64,000 nt of DNA from Lineus longissimus (lineage: Eukaryota; Nemertea; Pilidiophora; Heteronemertea; Lineidae): assembly GCF_910592395.1 (NCBI RefSeq), contig NC_088309.1:11412501-11476500 (forward strand). The letters are read 5' to 3'. Shown here in pieces: positions 24,034 through 37,908 of the stretch (position 1 is the stretch's first letter; every line of letters begins with the position of its first letter). The position numbers and the translations under genes were made by a program. A model generated the notes under the pieces. It ran no database searches and was not told where the DNA came from. It saw only the letters and a program-made list of their open reading frames with translations.

Positions 24034-27000
24034 GAATATAATTTCCGTTCCTGAGAAGGGCGCACTTCTTGACATTTTCTTACTTGTTTCAAGTTAATTT
24101 TTTTCTCGACGGCGATGATAAACTAGCATCCATGGTGTAGGTATCCTCAGCCAGTTGGCTCAAAGCAGTTGCTCTCTGTCAGGTCTCTCCCCCGTCAGTC
24201 GGGTTATTGAAAGTGACGCTAACCAATAGGTGAAGATCTTCGGTTACCTTTCGATACTAACAAGCCCGTACCACCCACGGCGGCCCGGGCTGACTGATTG
24301 GGAGGAGTCGCCGCCATCGCCGCCAAGACGCACGCACTTCATTATAACAGGCTTTGGAGAGGCGCTGAATGCCGAGACTGAATACTGAATGCCATCATCT
24401 CGGCAAATAGAAAGAAAAAATGGCGTCATCTCGAGAGGTTTTCATCTAAAAGTTTGCTTCATTCAAACGTAACGGGAACTTTTCGAAATGAATGGAGGTG
24501 GTGTATCCGGGATGGTACTCATAGCATTGTTGAGCTTTCTCTTTAAGAAACGTAGGGGGCAGCACAGGTTTGTGTCTATGTGAAAATTAAGCTTGAATTG
24601 TCTGTAGATTTTCTCTGACTTAGGAGTAGAATCAACTTTAAGATGATAGAGTGGTGGAAAATAGATACCTTCATATATTAGCTGAACTTTTCTCAACATA
24701 ATGTAAAATTAAAATGAGGAAATGGTATGTTGACGACGTCAGAGAGAACAAACTGATGTAGGCCTCACAGATAGTAAATTATAATATCGTTGCTTAACAA
24801 TTAACGAGGTGAATCGTATGCATTCGCTTACTTTTTTGCGTGGTTTGAAGCCGGTGTTACATCTGTGTGTGTTCCCCATATTTCAGTGTTTCCATACAAT
24901 AGGCCGCTTGAGATACCATGACTCTTCAATGGTGGAAACACAGAAAAACGTGTTTTTCTATCTATCTCAGCGTTACCGAACAATGTGGGGAACACACTCA
25001 TAAATAGAATACACAAGAACGTTGCACTGGGGTTGGCAGTGACCTTCTAGTCAAACGTCTAAATACATTTTGCAGAGCATTTATGAGCAAACTTTTTTGA
25101 TCGCTGAACTAGAAGTGAACAAAATCAAGAGCTGTACCATCCGCCCCCATAGCGAGTGTAACAAATTGTGTATGAAATGTGATTTAACACAGGCGGTGAC
25201 CTGTAACGGATCTGCGCTCCGTCAATAAAAAAACCTCGCAAAAAGAACAGTTGGATTCAGAGTTGAGCATGCTTGTTAGTAAACACGAGTAGTGACATGA
25301 CTGCCAGGTGCAGCTCGAAGCCAACTGGCTAAAAGTAAATAAACCGCATAGGTTAGCCATGGTTAGCTTGGATATTGCCAATTTCAATGCATCTGGGCCA
25401 GTTCTACACAGAAGTCTTCGACCTTCGGGGGATATCTTGTGCCTTCCAGAAGGGACTGCAATGCATGGTGGGCCTGTCACATGTATTATGTGCTATATTT
25501 GTAGATCGTCGGATGGAGCTCAATTCCGCCTCAAACAAACCTCCGTTCGGCTAAAGCCCCTCACTGAGACGTGCCGCGGGACTACATTTTAGCTCCAACC
25601 TGTCTCCATTTTAGTACAGAGACCAAACTATCACACCTAAAGTCAATGTATTCTACGAGATACCCGCACACAACATACTGAAAGCTCTTTTCGACCGTGC
25701 TTCCGTTCAGTCGAATCCAACTCAGCACGACCATGATGCTACTCGATCGTGCCGTCCGTATCTCGATTGAAAGACCTAAGGAAAGTCCGTGACCGCTGTC
25801 GCCAACATGAGGCGCTGTGTCAGTGTAATACATGCCGACATATGTACATTGCAATCTACGTGTGTTCGAATTAACGCCATATATAAGAAAATCTGCCCGT
25901 ACAACACATGGTGACACCATATGATGTGAGTGGTACATATGCCATCAGGCCTAAAAAAAGCATAATCGACCTTTTCGTTCTGTGGTAAATAGAGTACTGC
26001 GTGCAGTCTTGATGCGAAGAAACGACCTATCCCCTCCATCAAACCATCCCATACGTTCAGGCAACAAACCCCTCACAGTTTGGAATCCGGCCAAATAGTA
26101 TGTAAAAAGTCTGACACTAACTGATCGACCAAAACCTAAACTAACAATGACAGCAAATTAAGTGGGCTACTAAATTGTACTTGTAGTTTGCGCAGAGACA
26201 GTTTAGAATCACTCTTGACAAAACAAATTGGTGTTCACAGCAAGTTTTCCTTAAACAGAAAGATTAACAGAAAGATATCACGCACTATCGAGTGCCTATG
26301 AGGCTAATTTCACTATTTGCAACAAGTCTTGAATCAACCAAGTTGAATAAGGGCTGAATTATCTTGTCAAGGGCTCTTCATGTTTCCTTGGGGAGAAATC
26401 AGGTGTCCAAGTGAGCCAAGGGGCATTCCCGCTGCGCCATCGCAGCAGAGCGTGCCGTGTGACGAACAAACCGCCTCCCGCTATCCCACAACCCATAATC
26501 TTTGTGTGTGCCAAGACCGTTGTGCGTTATGACGTCTTAATTAGGAAGATGCCTTGGTTGTCGTGAAAAGTGAAAGAGTCGGTCTCCTGACGGTTAAACA
26601 ACTGATTGTTCGCCGTGATTCCTGCACGATAAGGCGTCGCCTTTTGGTCTAGACGGGCAAAGTCACAACACTCAGATCGACATCCTAAGATGTAGCCAGA
26701 TTCCTACATGTGTTTCTGAGTTAACTTACATCATTTTATGTCAATTGCTGCAAACATACGGTTTATTTGCCGTGGCGTTACGGGACTTTGACACTTGGTT
26801 AGACCTTGACCTATAAAAACAGCCGTGATATTTACGTAATCGCGCCATTTATTGAATTAGTGTAAATTAGGTATCTATCGTGTTGGAAGATCTACCGCCG
26901 TCTACCAGGAACCAGGGGGGAACCATGTGGAACGAGGAATGCTTCGACAGCTAATCGAGATTGCGAGGTGAAGAAAGCGCAAGTGTATCAACTTTTTTTA

Positions 27001-30000
27001 TCAGGTCTGATATGACAGAAGCATTGCTGTAACATTTAAACGGCCAAAGCGAATGTGATGAAAAAAGCATTGTTATTCATCTCTTCAAGGAAGATTTTTC
27101 TTTGGCTAATCAATGAATGAGCTGAAATGTGCCTTCTTTGGACATACGCTCTTGATATTCATTCAGTACCAAATTTGTAACCCTGCAGTGTAAACTGGAC
27201 AATGCTCCTTCCAATTTGCTAAAGATCTTTCTTATAACGTCGCGAAGCAGACGGAGTTTGGAATCAGGGCTGTAGCCGACTGCCAACATTGGGTTATCTA
27301 AAGCCGAAAGCCTGCACAGAGGTTCAATCAGCATAGATATCAGTGTATGGAGTGTAATTGATCGGTTTGGCAAGACATGTCCGACAGTTGACCATCTGTG
27401 TGCTCCCGCCTGAACCGGAGAAAACAAGCAGTTTGTTCTGTCAATAGACTCTGATCACTTCTCGATATCTCAAGCTGTCGTGTCGTATCCGGACGGTCAC
27501 TCTCCGAAATGATATCGTTGACGTATTCTGCTAGTGATAGAGGGAATGGGTTTTCATGTTATCGGCAACTTGCGTAACCCGAGGCACGCAATGGATGCCC
27601 TAGTCGCAGTCAATTCTCAAATTTTCGGAGTCTGGTTCAAATGTGCCCATAGAAGTTTCAATGTACTAGAGCGCAGAGCCAAAACATTACTGTTGCGTCA
27701 AGCCTTATTGTGCCGTCCTCGCGAAAGTTTAGATTCTTTCGTTGGTCCGAACGACTACAAGATGGTCCAAACGACTACATGATTGTCTTATAAACCTTTA
27801 GAGCCCTCTCACACCGGCTTTACCAACGTTACTTTCGACAAACACCATGCCTTTTACGGAGGAAGGGGATTAACCCTCTCTTGTGGCACTGTGATAGGCC
27901 ATTTGATACTCTCAACACTATCATTTTGATAATTTTGTGAAATTTATGTCGTCGAAAGACAGCTTTTATCGCAATCGGGAATTGTTGCTTGGATCAGAAT
28001 CTTAGCCTCACAATGACAAATGCATCTGATTCTATCCCATGTTGCCTAGGGTCGAGTCGAGTTGTGCTCCGATTCAGGTAGTTCATATCTTATTTACCGA
28101 ACTGTAGTCGCATTTTGTGTCATCTCATGACAACCATTTAGTTGTGTCTCACACAATAACTCTGTCATCCACGAGGTTTGTAATTCAACCTAGATAATGA
28201 TCATAGCGTTGAATACAAAGCCCGCCGAATTCTCCTGACTGACTGGAAGATGACGGCGGATTTCCTACGGCTGACAGTGATCGAAATTCAGGATGGAAGC
28301 GCCCGAGGCAAAGACCGACTCCACAAAGATCCATGAATGGCCGAGAATTATTATCACCACTACATGAAATCAAGGTAATTGGAATAATTTTGTCAGTAAG
28401 TCACTTGATGACATCTTTGTTCGACTGCTGGCGGGCAGGGAATGGACAGTTTTGTGACAGGTGTTTTAACGCTTGATCGCCGCGTCCAGATCTCATGGTG
28501 CGGGTCCTTTCGTCCTTTCGGCAGATATAGCCATGGCATTTTCAGGGTATATTTGTCCGTCTTGCCGCAACGGAATCTTCACATGATTCAGCGACTTGTT
28601 TATTCAGAAATTTGGTAATAACACGGTTATCAGAAAAGGTCTTCCTAATACATGTATTCGCAACGGATACATCCGTGTAAGCATGTCTTGATATCCCGCT
28701 ATCATTGCCACTGGCACCAGTGCAATCAAACTGGAGGGTAACTCTGGTAACAGATCAATCTGAAAGCAAAGCAGCAACGCCATTTACCAGATTCCTTGGA
28801 GTTAAACTAGTTGTCACATAGGACAAGCCTTCGTGAAACAGTTTCCTTGAAAGAAACTATAGCGAGGTTTTTTGTTCGTATTCGAGCATCATTGAAACAA
28901 GCCGTACGGCCAAGGGCGGAGCTCTGCAGAGGCAGTTGGCGCACCCCATCACCTAAAGCACTATCGAAAGCAAATTTTTGATTTGAAACCCTGTCCAGGC
29001 CATAAGGACCTGTCTGGTCTATGAAAATAGATTGCCCGATGTCACACAATAGATTCAAGATATTTCATCTTGGACGAAAAATGCCAAGCAGCTGGAAGAG
29101 AAGAGGCTACACCTCCTAACGGCTTGAGAGAATTGTATGGTAGGCGTGTTACCAGAGGCGGGGTATTTCATGAGAAAACAACGAAAGTTTGTCTTTCTTG
29201 GGCGACGTCTGTTGCCCGCAGGCAGGAATGCCCACCGGTTTTTCAGCCACCGCGCCAGAGGTTCTGCAGAACCAAGTCGCGGAACGCTGTGGACTCAGAT
29301 GCGCCGCGTAATGTTGTTGTGTTTTGGGTCACTCCTTCTCGTATCGTAAATTTTGCGTTTTTTTCTCAGGTTTGAGGTGATTATCTGACATACATGATCC
29401 TGACCTGTTTCATTCTGTAGTTTATCTGTTTGGGTACATTATTGCTATTGGATGCACTGACTGATCTGTACTCTCCTTGCACCGTTCGTTGGCCTTGTTG
29501 ACATTAGCGATATCCTACAATGTAGTTGCGGTTCAGAAATATACAAGTATCACAGTACGCAATTCTGGTTCGCACATTCCCGTTACGGTATTCAATCATC
29601 CTGTTTCATCGATTCTTCTGTTTGTTTTTATTGCCCATCAAAATATCAATATCATTATTATAATTGCCAAACAAACAAATTTAGTCTGTATGGGCAGCCC
29701 ATGTTTATGTTTTTCATAAAAACAACCGGCTAAATTGCGCTTCGGAAGGATCATTACTAAAAGGTCTGGACATGTTTTCAAAACAATGCGTTTTTGATGT
29801 ATTCTATATTGTACAAAAGTATGACCAGTTATTCGTGAAATAAAGCATAGACGATATGACATGTTTGGTGAAATAATCCTCGTTGTTGTTCTCTGCAGCC
29901 TGGGTAAAACCAAACCCTGCACCAATAGCGCCCGGACATGCCGGAAGAAATGAAGACCTTTAAGCTAGCCAGGACGATGGGAGATACCAAATACAATGAT

Positions 30001-30218
30001 CCTGTGATAGCATCGTCCACCGTGAGGCTAAACACGCAATCTCCCGGACAATTGCACCTAGATAATTAGAAATCGTGATGTCAGAACCAAGGCTCACAAT
30101 CTTGAAGGTGTTGTAGGATTTCTCGTCAGAATTTGTAATTATCATTGTTGAATCGATAATGAGGCGATGTCATGAGATCAACAGGGAAGCTGGCAACATC
30201 TCAAGGATTTTAGTTCAT

Positions 30219-30344
30219 CAATGGGTGATATGAATAAAGACTAGCAAATGCTTTTACTTCAATTTTGTACAGAAAGGCCTAGTGTAAATGTACATGGAGT
30301 TTTAGATAAAAGCATTTGCCAGTCTTTATTCATATCACCCATTG
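30219..30344. mobile_element. near-perfect foldback element, copy A
   Basis: Left arm 30219-30256 (CAATGGGTGATATG, then AATAAAGACTAG, then CAAATGCTTTTA) is the reverse complement of right arm 30307-30344 at 37 of 38 positions. The 50-base loop contains TTTTGTACAGAAA and CCTAGTGTAAATG. The same loop and weaker arms occur at 49720-49826. The near-identity of the arms suggests a young insertion or selection for the hairpin. Confidence 0.7.
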
Positions 30345-33300
30345 TTTGCAAAATATCCTACTGCCCCTCCCTCATAAGAAGTGTCAGCGGCTACAGTGTC
30401 AGCGGCTCCAAGGCTGATTAAAATCACGCATCAAATTGTAGCCTGGGACTCTTTTCGAGATGGACACCAATTTCTGTTTCACCTTCTCCAAAGTTTCGTC
30501 CACACACATCTGGAGTACATATTAGAATGTACGCCGGATGTATACGATGTACATTACACGGTTAAGACAGCCAATGAGTACTTCAATGGCGATGACAAAC
30601 TGAATACTGAGAACACTCCTGACGAAAGTAGACATGATTTTTGACATATCACAACGACCAACCAATATTTTAAGCGGCACTGCTGCTGGCGACTCACGGA
30701 CATATTATTGCCATGGCCACCATTGCGCCACTGTCGGCCATGACGCCAAAGGCTCTATCAGGGGACTCGAGATGTGAAGTTGATGATTAGTCGTCTAACC
30801 CCGGTGATTAAAAGTGTCATCAAGACTCATAACATTTATACGCTATCTAGATAGTATCAGGTTTCGCTGAGCAAGATTTAGGAGATTAACCGTGAATAAT
30901 TTCCTGAAGACGTTCGGATCTGACGCGGGTCTATCGGTGTTGGGGTAACAGGATACTGTCATTCTGTCCGCTTGCATTCTGCCCCCGTAGCCGGTACACT
31001 GTCCATACACGTGTGCCGTGTGCAAGAGAAACAAAGCCATACAGCACATCACAAACAAGGAACTGGCGTCTGTATCAGAGATACACAATTTGTAATTGTC
31101 ACCAGCCATGCATTGGGTCTGAAAGAAGAGTACTCGCCGTTCCTCACGTTGCTTGGAGGAAACGGAGGGTATAAGACAAGGGTTCTATCAAACGAATGAA
31201 TAGATGCTGTAGATACTGTCACACATATGGTTCAAGAATTGATGTTTCAATGTGTCCACTCTAAGGAATTGTTTTTGTGAATGGGAAGGGATAATTCCTG
31301 GATGGACGTAGCTATACACATGTTTTCAGTAAAGCAAGCTTGCATCGCATAAAAGGACATACATGTACATGTATTTCAAAATGAGTCGAACAAGACTATA
31401 CCTGCTGATAAATTTATCTATTATGTAAGCATAATGCAATATCTATTCATTAGCGTCAAACTGGAGAGAACGATTTAAAACACTGTATTGGTCATGTCAG
31501 TGTAGAGAAGAAAGGGATCCGCTCCAGAAAAAAAACCCTCACGGTTGCCTCTTCCGGGGAAACTTCCGGCCGGCAGGCGTGGAGGTCAGCGCCTACACAG
31601 TCATGGCAGTAAAAACAAGCTTTGTTGCCAGAAAACATAAAAAACACAAGCTCTCCTTCTAGAATATGATTACCCCTGCCTACCTTTCAAGTGGGGGAGA
31701 AACAGAAGAGGCTTATCTATTATTGATATTTCATAGGCAGTCACGTAGCAAATGCTCTTCGATAAAAAACCGAAACAACGGCGGCGCGGATTTGAAGGAG
31801 GCAGACCTCTTTGGAGCGCCGTCGATCTGAGTCCCTGCAAAAGTTGCAATGTAATGATTTTCTTTGAAATAAGTAATTGGATGATGGCATGACAGAATTA
31901 TATACAAATTTCGTCAACGTACATGTAGCGATTACACCCATATGACATGTGTGACACACGTAATTGCACTACTTCATTTATACTTTTTCGATTGCTAACA
32001 GGCGACACATGGAAGTCGGCACTTTCGGAAGGCTATTCTTGATTTGTATTTGACTCCAGAAAATTCTCAATGCAAATTTTCTCAGCAAATCATGCCGCAT
32101 GCTCAGGCTATATGTCTAACATGTCTTAGTTTCACAAGGGCTAGGCCATGCATTGACAGCCATATATCTTAACGACGGTTGCTTGAAGTGATTTTGAAGT
32201 TAAATTGCTCGAATCTCCCAAAATAACTTTGACAATGGCTCATTGTAAAGGCAACCGTTATTATCAACTTCATACTGTGCATTATCATTATACGTTCTTT
32301 CTCGTGAGTGCTCGTGACAACTTGAGTCACCTTGAGGGTCATCCGAACGATCAGAAAGTCACAGCAACTATAAGCCAATCTTCTTCTACATGGCTTGACA
32401 GAATCTTCAAAGGGTTACACATTGGTTGTCACTTTAATCCTCTCACAAAAGCCAGCACGGTCAATTTAACATTTGCCTCCGCGAATAAGCATCCGCAAAT
32501 CCTGTCCCTGTCATGGCGTCAATGCGGCAGCGCACTGCCATGTTTTCCTGTGTTTCGCGCCTTTTGTGACGGCGTTCTGTTCATAGTTGCCTTAATCGCT
32601 CGGGCTTGGCCGTGGGTCAATGGCGCTTTATTAGCCCATGGGTTGTTGTTCTATGTTTTCATGACCCCACCAGTCTATTCTTAAGAAAGAATGCGACAGC
32701 ATGATATTTTTTGAAGGAATATTTTCCGGTCGAAGAGAGAGTTATACAGCACTTGCAATGGGCTTTGTGCGGCTATTATCCAGTGCCAATCGTTTTAGGT
32801 TGTTTCATCTCATGTGGTGTGTTTTCATTTCGTGTTTTTCTTGGGATTATTTTTCTGATTGACAACGTCACGGTGTTTTATGCGCGGATGAGTTTGAACA
32901 CCCGGAATGGGGACTCATTCACAAGATTCACGCTATGTCCACACCGAGTTGAATCGTTCTAAAATTATAAATTTGCTCCTGGGCTTCGCATATTTCATTT
33001 TTAAAGTTGGTTTGTTTTCTATTGTGGCTCAGGTGTTTTGGTTGCGCGCTGTTTGTCTAGGTTCGGCCATGATCCTAGGGTTAGGGGATTGCTCATGCAG
33101 ATTTGACATCGGATACCAGCAATGCCAGCAATCGGAGTGTTATTAGCCAGAGCAGTAAGGTATATACAGTCATGACAGTATACTGTGACGGAATGGTCTA
33201 CATGACAGTGTAAATTGTTAAAAAAGTCCGTGCGCACCCATCGAGCTCATCTGGATGAAACCACTACGTTACACAAAAACTATTACCTTTATTTGATTTT

Positions 33301-35960
33301 GGAATACTCCATAATCTATCATGTAGCCGCGATCAGTTCGACTTGTTGATCACATTATCAGCATTAGCAGCTAAGTGGCGCAGCTAGCGCGGGGGTATCG
33401 TTCTGAAGGTTTCTCCTCTCGCCACGTTTCCAGCCTGTCCTGAGTAAGGCCAGAAAGACGGCAAACAAACGTCTTATGTGGTCATGGCCCGGAGAAAGAC
33501 ATCTCAGTATTTGGCTAAGTGCGTGGTTAACTGTCTGATACACCCAAGGATGGCCAGAGTTCGGGTGGTAGAGCAAATAGTCACCGGGCATTCGACTAGG
33601 GTGGTTGGCGTTACCGGAAACACGAAACCTTGTGAATTTCTCACGACACTTTGTGCTGATGTTCAAATAACAGTGTTAAGATCGTAAGAATTCCCTTTTG
33701 GCCAGTTTTGCGCAGAAGTAGCCTCAGACATGTCAGAATGATGAGCCAACTGTAATTGCAACAGAGCAGTTGCGTACGACTCTCCGCCAAGTTTGAGCAA
33801 GGTCGGGGTTTGATGAAATGGGAGAGTTCGAAAACAGTGTCCTAAATGCAAACGTAAAGGCACATGCTCATTTCCTCAACGTCACTACTTGTGTGAAATA
33901 AAGTGCTTGCGCTTCCGACGATGATAAAGTTACAAGGACAAGGCGCGCGTTGAATACATTTGAAAACAATCCCGAGAACGGCACGTTTCACAAAAAATAA
34001 TCGATGATGTAATTCGAACGATCCTTGCCAGCGCTATAAGACGAGTGTTCGGTAGCTTTCGTTCCGTCGCAGTTCTCGAGTGCAGTTGACGTATCGGGTT
34101 CGCATTTTCGAACCAGCCCGTTGCACTTCACGTCACAATCTGCCACTCGTGCTTGTTTTCCAGCGCAATTTCTGCTAAAAATCTATTGTATTAAGGTGTT
34201 AGCACTCTGATTTTTCCCTTTCTCTTGTTCAGTACCTATGTAAAATTCATCATCAGGTATGCATGGTGTCAGAATATGAGATTTCTTGACAGGATTTAAG
34301 CGTCCTTTTTGCAGAAAGTGAGTAATACACCGTGCATTTGTGCTGGGTATTGGAAATGAGATGGATGCCTTGGTGAAGTTGATCTTCGGCATGTCCGAGA
34401 CAGTCAAGTCAGTGGTTAAATGTCAGTGGTGATGCACCTTGACCCTCAATGTATTGACATTGCTAAGCTTTACAGACAACGCGCGGCGGAGGTAACGTGG
34501 GCAATAACGCTGGAAGTTCAGTATGGTGGTGATGATGAAGTGTCGTGTCTCCGTCACCGCCTTTATAAAATTTCCAAGACACAGCCAAAGCCGCGGACGT
34601 CGCACCGCTGAGGAAGTTTTATTTATACGCGGTGACAAAAAGAGCAAATCCCTCTCACCCCAGGGCTCTTTGTTTCAGAAAGCCTCAGCTGGATCAACAA
34701 ACTTATGGGACAATACCGGTCAGCTTGATTCTCTACCCTAACGCTGATCATCTCAAAGGAAGGAATGGCTAAGTAAACGAGCCTGAACGAAAGCTGCCCG
34801 CCCGATGAGCGCCCGCCACTTCAGTTGGAAAATCCGCTTAAAATTCCGTTCGCCCATTGCGGTGGAAAGGGTCGAAGTTTTTGATGTCTGAATGGGGACG
34901 GGCATCACAACGACCTGTCTCTGATCCGCTGAACAATTGGCATAGTTCTAAATAATAAGATCAATAAAGTGATGTGAATCGAAGCAGGCGGGTTTCGCGA
35001 AAGAATCACGAGAATTCCAAGCAAGGATTAGCTGGGCCGGGCCAGGAACATCTTGTCTTGGCTGCCGTGCGTAATCGCCCGGTGGCAAAGTATTACCAGG
35101 GATACTTGAAAACATTAGGGATGGTTGACATTACAGTCACGCATGTATGAAACCTTCCGAATTTTAACCTAAAGGTCCCCCTGCGTGTTTGATACACACT
35201 TCGTTTTTAACGAATTTCCCTTATTTTACCCGTAAACAGGGCAAAGATGTACAATTATAGCCACCACTGTGTTGAAAACAGCTGGTAGTACACAGTTGAC
35301 AATCGTGCAGACAGAGGGAATGATTATACCAGGCAATTGTGTGTGATTTCCACTTCAAAACCCCCTAAAACTATAGTACCCGTCAGAGGGTTAAATCCAC
35401 CAATTCATTACCAAATCTTAAGCTGATTGATTAAGAAAGCGATGTGGCAGCACATACCTTTAGAAAACTTCAACAACCAATACCTTCGATTTTCAATTAA
35501 ATCAATTTAGATATGAAATAAATAATTATACTAACAATGTATTGTCGTGCGTGAACACACAAAGTTCGAACCGATATAACTCCACTCAAACTCTCTAAAC
35601 AATATGTTTTCTGTTCTTATGCCAGGTTCTGTTATCATAAATTTCTAATAAGTTTATGAAGAATAGTTTTGATTCTAGAAATAATCTTTCCACGACTAAA
35701 ACCTAGTGCGTATTGTAATATTGCGATAATCAATTGAAACGCATGCCTTGAGAAAGGCAAGTTTCAATTGTTTTTACCTATTTTAAGGGAGACAATACGG
35801 AAACCAACCAGTTTCTTCATGCCTGTAGGCCATTTAATGGTATCCCAAGCGTGTTCTAACCTTCGTTATAAAATTCTATGAATATAAAAAAGTGAAATTA
35901 TAGTACATTGTAGTTAAAAACATGTAACGTCATCGAGGATTCCATTACTCTTAAAAGTAA
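30345..35960. other. gene-free stretch with dispersed element copy B
   Basis: The longest frame in the window, 159 codons at 32205-32684 plus, lies here but shows no domain, signal peptide or convincing start. Its right half (32380-32680) has an even composition more like a conserved non-coding block. A TATAA-like word at 34035 precedes a GC-richer patch without a gene. Confidence 0.5.
34426..34534 (-). repeat. compact dispersed element, copy B, with 9-bp direct repeats
   Basis: On the minus strand this reads TGAACTTCCAG, TTATTGCCC, CCTCCGCC, GCGCGTTGTC, AAGCTTAGCAATGTC and AATACATTGAGGGTC, colinear with copy A at 18294-18415. GTGGTGATG (plus strand) flanks it at 34426-34434 and 34526-34534. 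That repeat differs from the one around copy A, as expected if each arose at insertion. Confidence 0.55.
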
Positions 35961-36150
35961 AGCCGGAGTGCTTTAAGCTTCTGAAAAACCTTTTCAGTTT
36001 ACACACTTTTGTAACACCGAGAGGTTTTTCAGAGAATTGACCAATCCCTATAGGTTTTTGACTTTGTAAATAACCCGAAAGGGTTTTTCATGTCTCTGAA
36101 AAATCTCTACGGGGTGCAGTGGGCATATACGTGATGGCTAAAAAATCCTC
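35961..36150 (+). repeat. AAAACC-palindrome repeat family, copy 2
   Basis: CTGAAAAACCTTTTCAG, GAGGTTTTTCAGAGAA, GGTTTTTGACTT and AAAGGGTTTTTCATG lead into CTGAAAAATCTCTACGGGG, TGCAG and GATGGCTAAAAAATCC. The last part aligns with copies 1 and 3. Alternating AAAACC and GGTTTT blocks could fold on themselves. Confidence 0.45.
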
Positions 36151-36199
36151 AATGTTTTGGGAAGCTCAAAAACCTTAATTTTGAAGGTGAATGTAAAGC

Positions 36200-36352
36200 A
36201 GTTGAAAATGTCCCCCTCTGGAATAATTGTCCGACCTCATTGTTTTCTGACGGATACTGGTAAATACATATGGTTCTTTGGAGGCCATGACGGTCAATAC
36301 CTCAAAGATAGAAAGCGCATTATGATAGAATCCTTTGTTTCCCGGACATTCT
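36200..36352 (+). repeat. dispersed repeat, copy A
   Basis: GAAAATGTCCCCCT, then GGCCATGACGGTCAATACC, then AAGCGCAT, then CCTTTGTTTCCCGGACATTC matches 56028-56153 in the same order. GGACATTCTAT (36344-36354) also has its exact complement ATAGAATGTCC at 36407-36417, so the right end is palindromic. Between them lies AATCGAACC, a weak B-box complement. Confidence 0.5.
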
Positions 36353-37908
36353 ATAAGTAATAAGCCCCAGAATCGAACCCGTCGAAGAAGTTTGAAATGT
36401 CTCAGGATAGAATGTCCATTGACGATAGGATCATGTTATATGCTATCCCTGAGCTACTGACCATGACGGTTATGGCCTCTATACATCCGTATACCAATCC
36501 GTCAGAATATAATAGGGCCGGTAACTTTTCCAGGCGACATTTTCTACACTAACACTGGGAACAAAGAAGTGACATTTCGACAGCCTAATAATTTACAAAA
36601 TGATATTGATACACTTTTGATGTAGACTGTACATGCCGGTCCATTGACTGTACTACCTGACAGTAATCACGGTTTATCCCACATTGTCAAGGTTATCATA
36701 AACCTAATTAACAGCTGTGCATTACGTTTGAAAAGCTTCGTCTGACTTCTAAGGAAAATATCATTATTAGATTAGTAGATATTGAGGTTGGGAGAGCAAT
36801 CAAATTAACGTATCGACGAGACACGGAACTGCAGTAAAACATGGCGAAGGTAACACTTGCGCAATAAAGTCGGGTCACGGAAGCGCAGTCCTCAAAAAAT
36901 CAGGAAACTATATCTGGACCCGAGGTGGAGACAAATAACCAACATGAAAAACTCTAGCTTCACCTATCTAAGACTGGTTTATGAATTACTACGAATCGGC
37001 ACAAAGGCCAAGTCAAAACATGACGTCATTAGCATCGGACTAATTGGCCTTGCCTATCGATTGTCTAACTAAATTGAACATTTCGAATATCATGGATCGA
37101 ACTAGCAGATGCATGATATCTCCCGTTTCTTGAATATTCAGAAAAGGTCTTAGATGATGAAACCAGATTATACATACATGTATACGTAGTATTGTGGATA
37201 TTTGTTTTTAAGACCATCCCGTGACCCCGAAGTGCCGTACCACGTTTGCGAGACAACATTCCGTGATAGCTCGCAAAATGTCTCTGGAGTACCGAAATGA
37301 ACATGATTTAAGAGTATTTTACCTAATATTATCTAAAACTAACTACCTGGTAACGCCCATCATTTTTCATGATTTTCAAAGTTGCTGAAATAAAGTAATG
37401 GCCAGATATTGCCCAATATTTTGTTGGTCTCACTAATTTTCCAATATTAAGATGTCTTATCTCATAGTTACACACTGATACCCGGCCAGCTATGTGGCTT
37501 TCTGACGAGACGATAGTCTCTTTACGGCAGTGATTTATTCTTTAACCTTGCGCAATTACAGGTGATTCTCTCGGGCTGTTGTCTAAACACTACGCCAAAT
37601 TAGACAAGCCCTTTGGATTCGCCTAGTTTGGCCCTTTGCTTCAGTGTCATGGGTCGGCACACCCCGAGGCGATTTCTTCCGTATGAACGAACCAGGGGAC
37701 ACGACAAGGGCATGTTTACCAGACACTCCTTGTAGTGTAGAACATGCGATATTATCTAGTTGTACAAAACAGAAAGTGTATAAGGTTAAACAGGATTTAC
37801 TGGCAAGGATTGCTAACAAAGTACATACACTGTGACAGTTGTGGCCCAAGACGATACCTTTTAAACCAAACTACCAGTTCCTCATAGTACTCTTCGGATA
37901 CGTTTGTT

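Larger units (their letters stand above)
18416..30218. other. gene-free stretch, 11.8 kb
   Basis: The longest frames (143 codons at 20987-21418 minus, 124 at 18576-18950 plus, 118 at 25582-25938 minus) are near the chance maximum for a window this size and lack recognisable domains. Supported items are the B-box-like fragment (20043), the G tract (22424) and the retroposon tail (23965). Mixed-composition patches at 24110-24400 and 26400-26720 could be conserved non-coding sequence. Confidence 0.55.

Noticed and set aside
32205-32684. Longest open frame, 159 codons, plus strand
   Set aside because: One frame of this size is about what chance gives in 64 kb of this composition. No domain, signal peptide or start context is visible.
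34035-34110. TATA-box promoter (CTATAAGA followed by a GC-richer patch)
   Set aside because: No downstream gene or initiator strong enough to support it.
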